Positions 1-11,850 are shown, numbered from the stretch's first letter. The stretch: DNA of 64,000 bases from Apiosordaria backusii (GCA_030549205.1 JAUKTV010000014.1:248001-312000), one strand, 5' to 3'. Notes: generated by a model from the letters alone, not told the origin. Translations and numbers: made by a program.

Positions 1-889
1 AAGTTCAAGACATTTGCTGCCCCTTCACAAGTGACAGTCTTTTCCATCAACCTGCCGTGGAACAACGCGAGTGCCATTGTGCAAGGCTGGTCCGCCATTC
101 AGGATTGGCTCAAGGCCGGCATGCCCAAGGAGATGAATGGCCGTGTCTTTGGGAACCGTATGCAAACGCAAATCCAGGGTCTCTATCATGGGACTCAGGA
201 CCAGCTCCAGACCGCGATTCAGCCACTTCTCACCAAACTCAATGCGCAACTCTCGCAACAGCAGCAGTATGATTGGATGGGTGCATTCTCCTACTACACA
301 TATGGTCAACAGGTTGACGTTTCGCGCCCCTATAATCTGGTACGTTTTGATGCCTCCAAAACAGTAATTTACCCAAGATCGGGCTTAAATACCAGACTAA
401 CTATCGCTCCAGGTTGAGACATTTTACTCCAAGTCCTTAGTCACGCCGGCTTTACCCGACGACGTCCTGCAAAACGTCGCCAACTACTGGGACCAGAAGG
501 CCAGGTCTAACAACCGTGGCTGGTTCATCATTATCGATCTCTACGGCGGCGCGAACTCAGCCATCACCAAGGTGGACAGTAATGCGACGGCATACCCGTT
601 CCGCGATCCCAACAACCACCTCTTCCTTTATGAGTTCTACGACCGTGTGCACTCCGGCTCTTATCCATCAAATGGATTTGAATTCCTTGACGGCTGGGTC
701 AAGAGTTTTACGGACGGACTTACCACAGACCAGTGGGGGATGTACATCAACTACGCTGATCCTACCCTCAACCGAACCACGGCGCAAGATGTCTACTACA
801 GAAAGAACCTGCCAAAGCTGAGAGCCCTCAAGACCGAACTTGATCCTACCGAGCTGTTTTACTACCCGCAGGCTGTCCAGCCAGCGTGA
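1..889 (+). CDS. FAD-linked oxidase with BBE C-terminus (5' end outside window)
   Basis: Only the C-terminal 272 residues are present; the frame is open from base 1. Exons are 1-339 and 413-889, joined in phase 0 (donor GTACGT, acceptor CCAG). The last residues carry the berberine-bridge-enzyme signature: a YYRKNLPKLRALK stretch followed by DPTELFYYPQAV just before the stop. Upstream, GGANSAI and the WFIIIDLYGG region fit the substrate side of the same fold. Members of this family are mostly secreted flavoproteins with covalently bound FAD that oxidise sugars, oligosaccharides or secondary metabolites; the FAD-binding half, which would show the flavin-linking His/Cys, lies left of the window. 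Family assignment is firm, the substrate is unknown. Confidence 0.88.
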
Positions 890-1038
890 ATATGGCTACC
901 GGGGTTGGCGCGACTGGAACGAAGGGTTCTAGCCTATACGGGATATTCAAACACTTAGTAAAGGGAACTGAAGATGAACGATATCACAGAACAGGGCGTT
1001 GGGCGAAAAGATCACCCACTGAATTTATCCGCGACTGG

Positions 1039-2217
1039 TCACAGCTCTTCCCGAGTAAATGAGCGGTTCCTCTGTGAAGACAATGTCGCCTCGAGCAGCC
1101 TCCTGTCCACTTCGGCGCCCGTCCTGTCTTCTGACAGCTTTAGCCTCAAAAAGCGCTGGCTGGTGACCTCCTTGTCATACACCCACGTATTTGATCCATT
1201 TTGCTCGACGTGATTGTATCCATACTCGACTCCAAATTCGAACAAATCACCTAGCCCCTCTATCGCATACAGGACCGTAAGGGGATCGAAAGACGGACGG
1301 GCTGTGTTATACCCGTAGTAAATATACGCGGCTTTGACAGGATCATCTCGGGGGCCTTCATTGATTAGACGAAGACCAGACGTCACGTTTTCTCCTATTT
1401 CGAACCCGGAGAAGGTGATGGGGCTGCCTTTCCAGGTATTGACGACGTGAGCGGCGAGGGATGGGTCGCCGCCCCAAAAGTTGTACTCATAGCCCGAGGG
1501 ATATTCGCCGCCCATAATTACCAGTTCCAAGACTTTGGCGGCGATCAGATCAGGACCGGGGAGGGGCGAATAGATGTCTGGTGATGAGTTTAGAAGCGCG
1601 GACAACTGCAGTTGACCACATTAGCCTTTGAACAGTAGCAAAGTGACTGGTCTGTAATCCTGGAAGCAGGGGGCGAAGGAATATACATTATCAAAAAATC
1701 CAATCGAAGCGATCGTGACGCTGTCATCTGGGGCTTCAGAGAGGACTTTTCGATAGAGGGCGACCGGGTCCCAGGCATCCTCGGCATGGCCCCATTGTAA
1801 CGAACCCCCGGACCAGTGGTAGGCCACTTTGCTTGTATATTCACCTAGTTCAAAGAACCAGGAATCGAAGAACGTTACATTGGTCAAGGGGCGCCGGATC
1901 CCAATAGGAGTGTTGGTCCGACCATAGTGGGCAAGAATGGCAGATGCTGCCAGGGCCGAGTAGGTGGAGGGGTAGTTAACATTAACAGCGAGAAGCTCAA
2001 CTAAAGGTGAAGTGGCTGCGAGCAGTAGGGCTCCTGCGTCGCTGAAAGCGGGGTTCACAATGTGAGCGAGCGAGCACAGAAAGAAAGACAGAAAATGAGG
2101 CAGGTCGACTTACTCGACATCACTGAAAAGGTCAGTGTCGATAATAAGGCGTTTTCCTACTGTCGAGGCGGCGCATCCAAGTACGATGAGGCTTGAAACC
2201 AAAACAAAGCCGAGCAT
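1039..2217 (-). CDS. Secreted inosine/uridine-preferring nucleoside hydrolase-like protein
   Basis: Three exons (2217-2114, 2041-1687, 1605-1039) give 341 residues. Joining exons 1 and 2 restores the family's metal-binding signature DTDLFSDVDDAGAL, which is split by the first intron; the second intron removes an in-frame TAA and joins GFFDN to LSALLNS. The start at 2217 gives a hydrophobic N-terminus (MLGFVLVSSLIVLGC) that looks like a signal peptide, so the enzyme is probably exported, perhaps for scavenging of nucleosides. Nucleoside hydrolases split the N-glycosidic bond of ribonucleosides using a calcium ion held by the Asp cluster seen here. The GGEYPSGYEYNFWGD-like block after VMGG also fits. 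It converges with the FAD-linked oxidase gene. Confidence 0.88.
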
Positions 2218-3067
2218 TTTATATCAATGGCGTTTGCGATCTCGGGACATTGGCGACTCTTCGGCAGCTTCGAGGTGTTGGCGGCAAGAGTTGGTGTTGT
2301 TGCTGCAGCATCAGGTATGCATATTGACCGACGTGGCAGGGCCTCCTGTCATCCAAGCTAAATGTCACGGCACGTGGACAAGAAAACAGGGATTGATACA
2401 TGATCCACCAGGTAGGAGCTACCAAATACAGACGTTTCGATTATATTTAAATACATAAGGGCCTATTGACGTCTTATTAAATGATATGACACTGTGTTGG
2501 ACTTACACAGTTCCAGGTTGTTTGACTGATGTACAGTACTAGGGTCAGGGTAGGAACCTCTAAGCCTCCCTTTCCAAATCACCACTTTGCACATTAGTGG
2601 ATCAATTGATGGTATGTTATTTGTTATTATAGTTCCTCCTCTCTAAGAAAACGCCAATCATGCAATGCTTGCCCAACTACAGGTGGCTGGGGGAATTCTA
2701 AGCTAGTAGGCAGCCCTATCACTTAGAGTTTTCACTTTCCAACGTCACCCGTGACATAGAAGTTTTTGCTCTTCGCCGCTCATACACCACATGATCACCA
2801 CCATTACTTCGCTCCAAGGTAGGCATTCAAAGAGCGGGTCATGTTAACCCTGTCAAAAGTCACACCAGCCGCGGTGTGTCAAGTGAACGTTATGTAGCGC
2901 CGGCTGAACCAGAGACCAGCATCGAAACTCCCCCTTGCCACCCAAAACGCCATCTATGCGGTTCTATCGTCTATATGATACGATTTTTCCAAGCAAGTTC
3001 CACCTTCACGCTGTCCGGTCGCCCATCTCTATCGCTATGCTCCCCAGCCATTGAGGAATAACTTCGC
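2218..3067. other. Gene-free interval, 850 bp
   Basis: This stretch lies between the 5' end of the nucleoside hydrolase gene and the 3' end of the FAD synthase gene. It should hold the hydrolase promoter. Apart from AT-rich patches near 2440-2480 and 2600-2640 I see no conserved coding frame, repeat or RNA gene. Confidence 0.6.
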
Positions 3068-4187
3068 TTATGAGTCTCGGCCAAGGCGCTCCTCATCGTC
3101 ATCACGAAGCTCGTACGCGGGCCGGAACTTGGATGCGCCTTCGCCGACTGCCAAGGCTGGGTTCGGACGGGTGTCGGTAACGCCGCCAAGAGACGTGAAG
3201 CCACGGTTGTACAGATCGCAAAATGGGATGTCGAGATGCCGGATGAACTACGTTAGCAGTCGTTAGCATTGCTCATTTTGTGTCCAAATGACAGGTTGAA
3301 CTTACGGCCCAGATTTCGACATAATGCCAATCGATCACGGGATGGATACGCATAAACTGCGGCCAGCCGGCATCTGTGGGGTTGAAGTGCGAGAGGAACT
3401 CTCCATGAGGGTCTGTCCGTCTCGTCCCAAGAAATATAGCTTTGATCGCAGGACGGTCGACCAGATATGCCTCGAGCGCAGGCCGCATGGGGAGCGCATA
3501 CCGCTTCAGGTCGAGGTTATACTCCTGCGCCGATCTTTCCACGAACTCCTCCACCTCGGCGAACGGATGACGAGAAACGATGTATATCGACGGGAGAGAC
3601 TTGTTGGTCTGGGAGCTGCTAGTCGACTCGGCGGGTTCCGACGTCGGCGGTTGTAATGGCGGAGTCGGGACTTTGGACGGTGTCGCAGCGGCACTCCCCA
3701 AAGAGGAGGGCGGGTTCGTACATGTTGGCAAACATGCCAATATCAAGATAAGGAGTACGAGACAGTCCTTCCCGCCATTGTAAGATAGAGAGAGGTGATC
3801 GAGTCTACATGTTCGTTTCCAGACACAAGGTCAGCAGTCTGTCGCAAAAGCAGCATATCACGGACGGCACGGCCCCCGCCTCACCTCGGGCAAGAAATGA
3901 CGCAGCACCTACCCGTATTGGCGCAGCGCCTCCTCGATCACGCCCATTGACACCCGAATTTGGCTCTGCACGTTGCGCAAGACATGGTCGTTGGTGATAT
4001 CCTCGGCCAGGAAGGCGTCGATCTTGCCCCGCAGTTCGTAGCAGATTTCTGGTAGGGTGCGCTGTGACTGAGCGGCTTGCGCGGGTTCATCTGGCTTCGC
4101 AACTCCGTTAATCCGTGGACCCTCCTGTCGGGTGACGGCGTCGTGTATCATGGCGATGGTGTTGCTGCTTGAAAGCGTGCAAGACAT
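3068..4187 (-). CDS. FAD1: FAD synthase (FMN adenylyltransferase)
   Basis: Exons 4187-3913, 3804-3306 and 3247-3068 join to 317 residues. The enzyme transfers AMP from ATP to FMN to make FAD, in the cytosol. It belongs to the PAPS-reductase-like ATP-pyrophosphatase fold: the nucleotide loop SYNGGKD is at residues 99-105, created by splicing exon 1 to exon 2, and the fungal FAD1 signature GTRRTDP is at 218-224, followed by DAGWPQFMRIHP and, in the last exon, CDLYNRGFTSLGG. The chosen start has a good context (CAGCCATGT); an upstream in-frame extension to 4355 exists but is not conserved-looking. It is divergent from the F-box gene. Confidence 0.93.
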
Positions 4188-4516
4188 GGCTGCTGGAGTG
4201 AAAGTTGGCCCCTGCCGGCCTCTGTCAGATGCCAGACCCGACTTCGATGGCTGCCCACAGCCCTCATGGCAACCTAGGTTGGTGGACAGGGGTAAGCGCG
4301 GGGCGGCAACATGGTGGCTCAGACCGAAGTTGGCCCGACCACCCGTTCTCAGCAACAGCGCTGACCGTAATTACACACGCCAATACGGAATGTTCATTTG
4401 GTTGCCGATGCACTAACAGAACCTGCCGTCTCAACGCATCCACAGGCCAAGGCCACTAACAAAATATCAGCCACCAACTCTGGCTTCTAGAGTTCCGAAA
4501 AGCCAAACCCGCCAAC
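4188..4516. promoter_or_regulatory. Shared intergenic region of FAD1 and the F-box gene
   Basis: This 329-bp interval separates two divergent start codons, so both promoters must lie in it or extend into the neighbours. No recognised motif or small gene was seen. Confidence 0.4.
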
Positions 4517-6007
4517 ATGGCCACTGCAAAAAACAGACGCATCGCCGGCAAGCTTGAGCGTCTCCCCTTGGAACTCATCGAGCCAGTGCTGGCCAACTTA
4601 ACATTCCGGGATATCATTGCCCTGTCAATATGTGCCGAAGATAATGGTCGACTTGCTGCCGCTTTGGCCACCAGCCCTTCATGGAGGAACATCCGAGTTT
4701 CAGACGATGATGGCTTTGAAAGTCCCAGTTGGCAGTGGACGATGGTTAGTTCCTCCACCACCCTCCCCCGCTTCGTTCTGCTAGTCTTGTCGCGCTGCTA
4801 ATGGTGGCGTACCATATTCTGAAAACAGGTATGATCTCAGAAAAGAACTGCATGGAGACGGTTATGACTACTTTGAACATTCCCTCACTATCATTTCTGG
4901 AAAGTTTTTGGAACTGATGGCCAGAGTTGATCTGGTGACTCTGACATTCTTGTGCCAGAAGCTTTTCCTGGAAAAAATAGTTGCTGTAGCACCTTGGGTA
5001 GCTGATCAGTCACCATTGGATGCGGATGAGATGTGGTGTGAGTTCTATAATGGGATGCAAGCCCTCAAGTGCGCATGTAGAGTGGTGCGGGCGCCATATT
5101 CAAGCCATTGCAAGCCTAGCCTCTACTGCAGTGATTTTGTCCATCAATGGTGTAGGCAGCACCACACCAACCAACCGATACCTGGAAGGTCACTCCCACA
5201 AATGAAGGCTTTTATGGATAGATACTCAGCTGCTCAGGCATGACTAAACACCATCAAGGTCCAACAACTCGAGGCGTTGACCACGCTATACGCTCGCCAC
5301 CACAGCCGGCTCAAGATGCCATTGGCACCCCAGTCCCCACGCCAGAACATCAGGCACACTCCCCAGCAGCTGAAAATGGTTGCCGATTTTATACCGCAGA
5401 TTATAGATCTCGATCGCCGCCGGCAGCCGGCAACGTCCAAACATGGTCATTGTCGCTTTCGTTACCCGCATGCTTGCCTCATACCTTATGACTGGTGTCT
5501 CCGTCTGTGGACTATTGTCACGGAGGCCTATCCTTCGTTGCTTACCAGCCACGAGCACCCTATCTCCTCAACTTCTACGACCCCATCCCCACCTGTGGAT
5601 ATCGCTCGGCAAGTGCAGATCTTTCATCAAGGTCTCAGTGAGCTTTACAAAAAGCCTAAACTGGCGTATGGGAAAGAGAGCGAGAGGGAGGAGTCTTCCT
5701 TACGAACGAGGAGAGTCAATGGTGTGTTTCTATTCATTTCAATCAGACTCCCTCGCGGTTTACAAACTTGCTTGTGTTAAAGGTGCCAAACTGACTTTCC
5801 CCGCAGGTGTTCAAGTGTTTTCCGTGCAAAAAGGACGGCTTGATTTGCCGGACCAGCATTCCCCTCATGGGTGAACGCTTAATGATACTCCCCATCGATA
5901 GCCGGGAAATGGAATGGCTAGAGGCGTTTCTTCAAGTAGTTGAGTGGATGGAAGACACATTCCCCGAGCCTGCTGTGGAGGCCATGGGGAGTCAGGTCAC
6001 GGCATGA
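4517..6007 (+). CDS. F-box-like protein, exon structure unresolved, possibly decaying
   Basis: The first exon (4517-4744) starts MATAKNRR and carries an F-box-like helix set, LPLELIEPVLANLTFRDIIAL, residues about 16-36, so the product may be a substrate adaptor of an SCF ubiquitin ligase. After the expected donor GTTAGT at 4745 the next long frame (about 4831-5780) is out of phase with the obvious acceptors, and the same frame is broken by one TGA at 5241-5243. A last exon, about 5814-6007, ends in GSQVTA. A longer intron from the AG|GTCACT at about 5188 to the CACAG at about 5304 would remove the TGA in phase, but its donor is weak. Exon boundaries are therefore approximate. It may be an active lineage-specific gene or a pseudogene. 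Confidence 0.5.
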
Positions 6008-6199
6008 AGGCAGCACAGACATCAGTAGACTGTTGTTTAAGAAGCATGCCCTTTTCACTACCTAGGTACCTAGTAGTTAACAAATCTTCAAATATAGCCA
6101 ACAGGCCTTGAAGATCATCGAGAGGACTCAAACGATGTCAGCCGATGGGCTTCAGAAGATAGTTGATAGGCCTTGTAAGAAGCCCCATGGGCAGTTGAA

Positions 6200-7457
6200 T
6201 CAAAGACCGGGAGTGTCCGCAATTCTAAAGGCGCTGTCAATTCACCTACCATCGAAACAAATGCCGGACGAGAGATCACTCACCTTGCAACCAATTTTGT
6301 TGCCGACACTTTGCCCTCGGATAGGCGCCGGTTCCCATCAGCGATCCCATCAAGACCTTTTGGAAGAACCTCATGTGGGTGAGGTTTGAACTTGCCCTCC
6401 GCCATGAGATATGTCATGTACCGGTAGAAAAAGTAAGCAAACTCGCCGTCCGCATTTGCCTGCGCCTGTGAAATGTGTGCGTGCTTCTCGGAGTAAGCGC
6501 TCGCGACAAAGGTCCGGGTAAAGTTGACACTCTCTGGCCACTGCCAGTTTTTATCTTTCCGGAGGGTCCAGCATATTGAGCTTGCCGCCCCCGAAGCGAC
6601 GAGAACCTCAGTGAGCGGCTCGTGGCTTTTTCTCGAGGAGACAGCGTCGAGGATATGGTGGACCTTGTTGCCATCGAGAGCAGCTATGATGGCTTCTGTC
6701 ACGTTGCCTTGGCGGTAGTCGATAATGTGGTCCGCAGCACCCAACGACTTCACAAAATCGATACCAGAACCTGCGACGGTGATAATCGGACCAACATTGC
6801 TGAGCTTTGCGAATTGAAGAGCATAGGCCCCGACCGCAGTCGCACCGCCGTAGATGACCAATGGGAGGTACTTTTTGCCGACCACCGAAGGAAGAGGCAG
6901 CTGAAGGGCTTGGTAAAGTCCGATGGCAGCGGTCATGGAAGAGAGAGGAAGTCCGGCTCCAGCTTCGAATGAGACATTTGGTGGCAAATGAAATGTGGTC
7001 GAGAAGGGAGCTATGGCGTACTCGGCATATGCACCGCCCGGCCCAGCCATGCGGTGGAAGGCGGCTACACGATCTCCAGGCTTATACTCAAACACCTTAT
7101 TGCCAACGCTCTCGATAATTCCAGCAATATCATCACCGGCATTCATTGCTTGGTCCTGGTCACGGTTCCTGGTCCACTGTGCCATTTGTGTCAGCCCTGG
7201 TGTTGTTGACATTGGGGAGCGGGGCATGTCACTTGCCTTCCAGTCTTTGGGGTTGAGCCCGGTGGCTACAACCTTGATTAAGACCTCATCTGTTCCAGGC
7301 TTCCTGTAGACAGGTATGAGTTGCTGAACAATCAAACAGTAATGAAAGAGGGGGGATGAATGTAGGCGTCAGACAGCGGCCCAGATACTCACGGGATGGG
7401 GGCTCTTCGTCGTTGGCCCGTGATTGTAGGCACTCCAAAAAGCACTAACTCCTCCAT
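6200..7457 (-). CDS. Medium-chain dehydrogenase/reductase (zinc-free, quinone/enoyl-reductase type)
   Basis: Exons 7457-7393, 7303-6284 and 6224-6200 give 369 residues. The first junction restores the usual N-terminal beta strand before the GLNPKDWK motif. The last 25-nt exon supplies the common family ending KLVARIADTP, which a single-exon reading misses. The GroES-like domain contains GDDIAGIIESVG and GDRVAAF; the Rossmann part has VIYGGATAVGAYALQFAKL, the NADP-binding loop. The structural-zinc cysteines of true alcohol dehydrogenases are absent. Such proteins reduce quinones, enones or polyketide intermediates (the stand-alone trans-enoyl reductases belong here). An in-frame upstream ATG at 7589 would add 44 residues resembling a mitochondrial leader; I prefer 7457. 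Substrate unknown. Confidence 0.85.
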
Positions 7458-8450
7458 CCTCTGTTTGTGGTAGGCGTAGAATGAAGTTGTGGCGAAGAGT
7501 CTCCAGGGAGGTGACTGTGGTGGGTTTTGATGGCGAAGGCACAGGTGGCGGCAGACGACTCTTGCCTGCAACGCAGAGTATTTCAGCATTCTTGGCTGCT
7601 TATTTGCTCTTTCCAGTGCAACTACCCAGGTCCCATCTATCTGTCACCACCTCATTCAAGGACAAGTTCTATGGATTAACAGTGCTTCTGGAGGGTGGGG
7701 GTGTAAGAGGGTACGCTACTCAGCAATGTGCATATGTAAGGTAATGACACCACACCCCTTGCAGCACTCAATGCGGCAGGGAGCCGATCACTCAATCGAT
7801 GTGAATTCCCAAATCATGATATCTTGCCGATGAAGCCCGGGTCTTGACAGAAAGGTACCTTACGAACTAGGTATAGTGTGAAGGAAATTGTCCGTTCAAC
7901 TGATTAGCTAGTGTAGAGCTGTGCAAGCATGTATGATGATACGGATTCATCATTGAGTTGCGGTGATACTTTAATCATTTTTGCTGTCAAAGAGCTTGTT
8001 CTTGTTGTTTCTTCAGGATGGGTACAGTGCAAGCAATCTAACACCTCCTCCCTAGCCTCGCCTGTTGATGCTTATTCCACTTTATCACATTGTGGACAAA
8101 AAGGAGGCACTCTTAAGTTGATAAGCCAACACAAATAGGTATCCATGTAAACCATGCTTTTTGACATGCTGAATATGCTTTAAAAATACCTACCTAGCTG
8201 ACGAAGCCTAAGAGATAGTTAAAATGCTATAGGAAATAATCGATAGTCGCCACTCAAAGATGTCTAATTGGCCTTCCAAGAAGTGCATAAGTTAGATAGT
8301 TAAGTTATCATATATTGGTTCTGATTTCTAACAATATCTGTTTCCTTATCCAGGGCGTGTCTGGACAACACCTTTTAGTCGCAACAACACACTCGCACCA
8401 CCGCACGTAGGCCAATGCATGTGTCGGGATTGGACCTCACACGGCCTACC
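7458..8450. other. Gene-free interval, about 1 kb
   Basis: The region upstream of the reductase gene and downstream of the DUF2293 gene. It is richer in A and T than the flanking exons, especially 8150-8340. No conserved frame, RNA gene or repeat was recognised. Confidence 0.55.
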
Positions 8451-9578
8451 TTAGTCACTCCAGCTGCAGCCATCGCTCTCGTAGTCATAGTCGCTTGTAT
8501 CCTCGTCTAGAGAAAAGATAGCCAAAGCTTCCTCGTCGTCATTATCAACGATGAAGTCCTCCATACTAGTATCGTTTTCTATGCATTGGCCCTCGCCGCT
8601 GTCATCGTCGTCCGATGATATTTCTATAACCTCGGACGCCCGGGCTTCTTCCGTGCCGGATTGTCCCAGAGACTCCCTCGCCATCCGCCGCGTAACACGT
8701 ACTCTGTCTGGAGAAACCGCCACAACCTCTCCCCTAGCCTTCCTTGCCAAAAACTTGGCGTATCTCCCCCTTCGCTTCTTTTTCTTGTTGCCTGGTGGCC
8801 CCGTCAAACTCTGACTCGCAGCTGAGGCTGTTTCTGGCGTGATCACTTGCGCCCTCTTGACCATGATCATGTCAGGCTGTTTCCTCTTCTTGGTTACAGG
8901 TGTGGTGCCCACCGGCCGTCCATTCTTTCTTCCCCTTTTACCCCTACCCCCATCCGTCCTCTTTCGAAACAAGCTTCCGGTGGCAGCTCCCCACTCCTTT
9001 GCGACCTCGTTGACCCTTCCCCAGACCTTTTGCCTCGCCTCCTCTCTACTCACTCCGTCTCGCAACAGCTTTTCATAATCTGTGTGAACATGTCTGATAT
9101 GGGCCCTCACGGCCAACATGACCTTGTCCTCCAACTCCCCTATCTTGGTACTCCTCCCTACCCTCCCGCTTCTCTTCTTGACGGCATGCTTGACAATGAT
9201 AGGGATCAAGTGTTTTGGCGTCCGAGGGAATAACTTGAGAATGATAGCCTCGAAATTATCCTCAATCTGCGCATCCCGCTTTTGCACTGCTTGGGCTCGC
9301 TTGGGTGCGGTCTCGTGATGTGAGGCGAGAACTTGGCGGTAGATATGCTCTGGACATCGGATCCCAAGGGTGCGATTGCGCTTATCGACCACAACATACA
9401 AGGGTTGATTGGCGGCGTGGGTCCGTAAACGGCAGTTTTTCGTAATGTAGATGTTGCCTTTTGGGACGTAGTGGTAACCTGGGGGCACGGGCGTATGGAG
9501 TGTTACTTTCGGCTCGTGAGGGATGGTTGCGGAAGAGGGCATCTTGGTGAGCAAAGTTGGAAGTTTTATTGGTGGCAA
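8451..9578 (-). CDS. DUF2293-type conserved fungal protein with SUMO-interaction-like motifs
   Basis: A single-exon gene of 375 residues (or 363 from the second Met). The N-terminal half, about residues 29-200, has the feel of the fungal DUF2293 domain: PPGYHYVPKGN, then NCRLRTH, a helical block with ILKLFPRTPKHLIP, and VAREHIRHVHTDYEKLL-like helices. The second half is very basic (several KKRK/KKKKRRGR runs that could be nuclear localisation signals) and then turns strongly acidic. Residues 317-326 read VIEISSDDDD, a textbook hydrophobic-acidic SUMO-interaction motif, and a weaker one (FIVDNDDEE) follows. The biochemical function of DUF2293 is not known to me; a nuclear, SUMO-linked role is inference from these motifs. 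Confidence 0.75.
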   Translation of the reverse strand: MPPIKLPTLLTKMPSSATIPHEPKVTLHTPVPPGYHYVPKGNIYITKNCRLRTHAANQPLYVVVDKRNRTLGIRCPEHIYRQVLASHHETAPKRAQAVQKRDAQIEDNFEAIILKLFPRTPKHLIPIIVKHAVKKRSGRVGRSTKIGELEDKVMLAVRAHIRHVHTDYEKLLRDGVSREEARQKVWGRVNEVAKEWGAATGSLFRKRTDGGRGKRGRKNGRPVGTTPVTKKRKQPDMIMVKRAQVITPETASAASQSLTGPPGNKKKKRRGRYAKFLARKARGEVVAVSPDRVRVTRRMARESLGQSGTEEARASEVIEISSDDDDSGEGQCIENDTSMEDFIVDNDDEEALAIFSLDEDTSDYDYESDGCSWSD

Positions 9579-10766
9579 CTGAATGCATGAAGAGAGCCTT
9601 TGAAGGTCAGTAAACCTAGCAGAGGATTGATGGAAGATGCATTCGTACCTCTATGACCAGCAAAATTTAAATGTGCCCTGGTCTTCGAATGATCCAAATA
9701 TATGGGGTTTATGACCATATTAAGACACAAACGTATCCTGAAGATTGATGTTATACGTATTTTCTCGACAAACTAGGTGGATTGAAGCTGAATTGCGACC
9801 CCCCAGCAACCGGCTACTTGTGGTGAAACAAGCTGTGCGCACGTGGCTACAATCCGATGCAAAATGTGAGTTCTTTGAGGGAAAAGCTCAATACTGGGGT
9901 CCTTGATCGTTACTCAGATCGTTCTTTGTTGACAATTTGTCGCTTCCTCCTATTGGCCTGTTCGATGGTTGTTGTGCTTCAACATTCATGAGTGCTAGCC
10001 AACCCTCTTTTCATGTTTGCATTGTCGATGGGAGCGCCAAGAGTGCGCACGGACCGGTGGGTCAACCCGTTTGTTCTTGTTCAACCATCTTCCAAGCACA
10101 CAAAGACTATACTGTACGGATAAGCATCTTCATTGCTGTTTTAGCACCGCTTCAATGCTCTTTGCAGGCCTAAATCATCATCATGTGGGATATACCATCT
10201 CTTGTTTCAGGTAGCCCTTGCGGTCTGAAGCTTTCCACCGAGGTTGGTCAATCCATTGTTGGGTTCGTGGCAGGCTGTTGAAAGGGAGAGCGGTTCGGGA
10301 CCGGGCTGGCCATATTGGGCGGCGCGGACACGAGCTGCACTCCATCCGGTTTCTTTAAGCCGGCAGTAGTTCTAGACTCTACAGTTGGCTTGACGTTGGC
10401 AAACCACCCGTTTCATCATCTTATGGAGTTCCGGTTCATCGGCTAATGGGCGGGGAAAGGTCCATTCCTGAAACTGACATACCAGTGTACATTCCGGTCG
10501 TCTGAAGAATTAGGAGGCGCGAGCCCGCCGCCCGACGGCGCTGAGTCCGCATCCCGGCCGCACATCCCCACCAATATCCGGACTCCGCGTTGGGGACTTT
10601 GGTGCTGCGTATGTATTATTGGCTAAGTCATTATGGGCTTGTTAATGTTCGGACCACTTCCGAGGGGGTAGATAAACCCCGAAGAGCTCCCCAGGTTTAA
10701 TCGATGGTCGAGTCAACCTTGAAGCACACGGAAGCCAGCGAGGAATAAACAGACAACTTTGCAAAC
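9579..10766. other. Gene-free interval, 1.2 kb, upstream of scytalone dehydratase
   Basis: Divergent intergenic region between the DUF2293 gene and scytalone dehydratase. Short frames at 9937-10214 have no features of real genes. The part 10250-10740 is GC-rich and probably holds the scytalone dehydratase promoter and leader. Confidence 0.5.
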
Positions 10767-11414
10767 ATGGCCGGCCAGAAGAAGCAGCAGATCACTTTTG
10801 AGGGTAGGTTATAACCATCAAACGTATGTTGGGAAGCATATCTAACTATATCTCTAGATTACCTGGGTGTGACCGAGGCTGCGTTTGAGTGGGCTGACAG
10901 CTACGACTCAAAGGACTGGGACCGCCTGCGGAAATGCATTGCTCCTACCCTGCGGGTATGTCTGTGGGGCGACCCAGATGAAAAGACCCCCTCCTACTCG
11001 TACAAGGCAGGAAGACTGATTGTGAAAACGTAGATTGACTACCGGTCGTTCCTCGACAAGCTCTGGGAGGCTATGCCGGCCGAGGAGTTCATCAGCATGA
11101 TCTCGGACAAGTCAGTGTTGGGCAACCCCCTTCTGCGCACGCAGCACTTCATTGGCGGCGCCAGCAAGTGGGAGAAGGTGTCGGACGACGAGATTATCGG
11201 CTACCATCAGCTGCGTGTGCCGCACCAGGTCTACACAGACTCGTCCCTCTCCAAGGTGGAGGTCAAGGGCCATGCTCACAGCCACAACACTCACTATTAC
11301 AAGAAGGTTAATGGCGTCTGGAAATTTGCCGGGCTCAATCCCAACATCCGGTGGTTCGAGTACGATTTTGACAAGGTGTTTGCAAGTGGCCGCGACAGTT
11401 TTGGGGAGCACTAA
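10767..11414 (+). CDS. SCD1: Scytalone dehydratase (DHN-melanin pathway)
   Basis: Exons 10767-10803, 10858-10955 and 11034-11414 give 171 residues, the usual family size. The enzyme dehydrates scytalone to 1,3,8-trihydroxynaphthalene and vermelone to 1,8-DHN in the fungal melanin pathway. The active-site residues known from the Magnaporthe enzyme are all present: Tyr28 and Asp29 (SYDSKDW), Tyr48 (IDYRSF), His83 (RTQHFIGG), His109 (RVPHQ), Ser128 and Asn130 (GHAHSHN). No polyketide synthase, tetrahydroxynaphthalene reductase or pathway regulator lies within the window, so the pathway is probably dispersed in this genome. It is followed on the same strand by MDM10, with no functional link expected. 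Confidence 0.97.
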
Positions 11415-11850
11415 GCTACCCATCATACATGAGGTTGCGGAGGGCAGGATGCGCAGGAATGGTATGCGGAGCTTGAGCTGGGCTTGGTTAGGTTGTTTCT
11501 GAGCGTCATCCTTGATAATGAATGTCGTAGACAAAATAACAAAACCAAACTCTGGGAGTTCAGCAAAGATATGCCGTGTTGATGTGGTGGGAGGGGTACC
11601 CTTGAAGTTGTGGTGGGGTCAAACCTAACAATCAAGCTTTGTCTCGGCAGCAAATGATTGGATGTCTCAACATTTAAGTGGGTTCTTTTCAACATCCTCA
11701 CTGTTGTGGCTCTGGCGGCGGCGGTCATTTGACACCTCAAGATAATCAAAACGGAAGACCAAATGTTTCCAGTGATATTTTCTCGATGACCCGGAAGAGG
11801 CAGCATAGGTTGCATGTCTGCACTGCGACAAACTCGTATCCTGAGCGACG
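11415..11850. other. Spacer between scytalone dehydratase and MDM10
   Basis: This 436-bp stretch should contain the 3' UTR of scytalone dehydratase and the promoter of MDM10. Nothing else was recognised. Confidence 0.5.

Noticed and set aside
1606..1686. Premature stop in the nucleoside hydrolase gene
   Set aside because: The TAA is inside an 81-nt intron (GTATAT...CTGCAG) whose removal restores the conserved GFFDN-LSALLNS junction.
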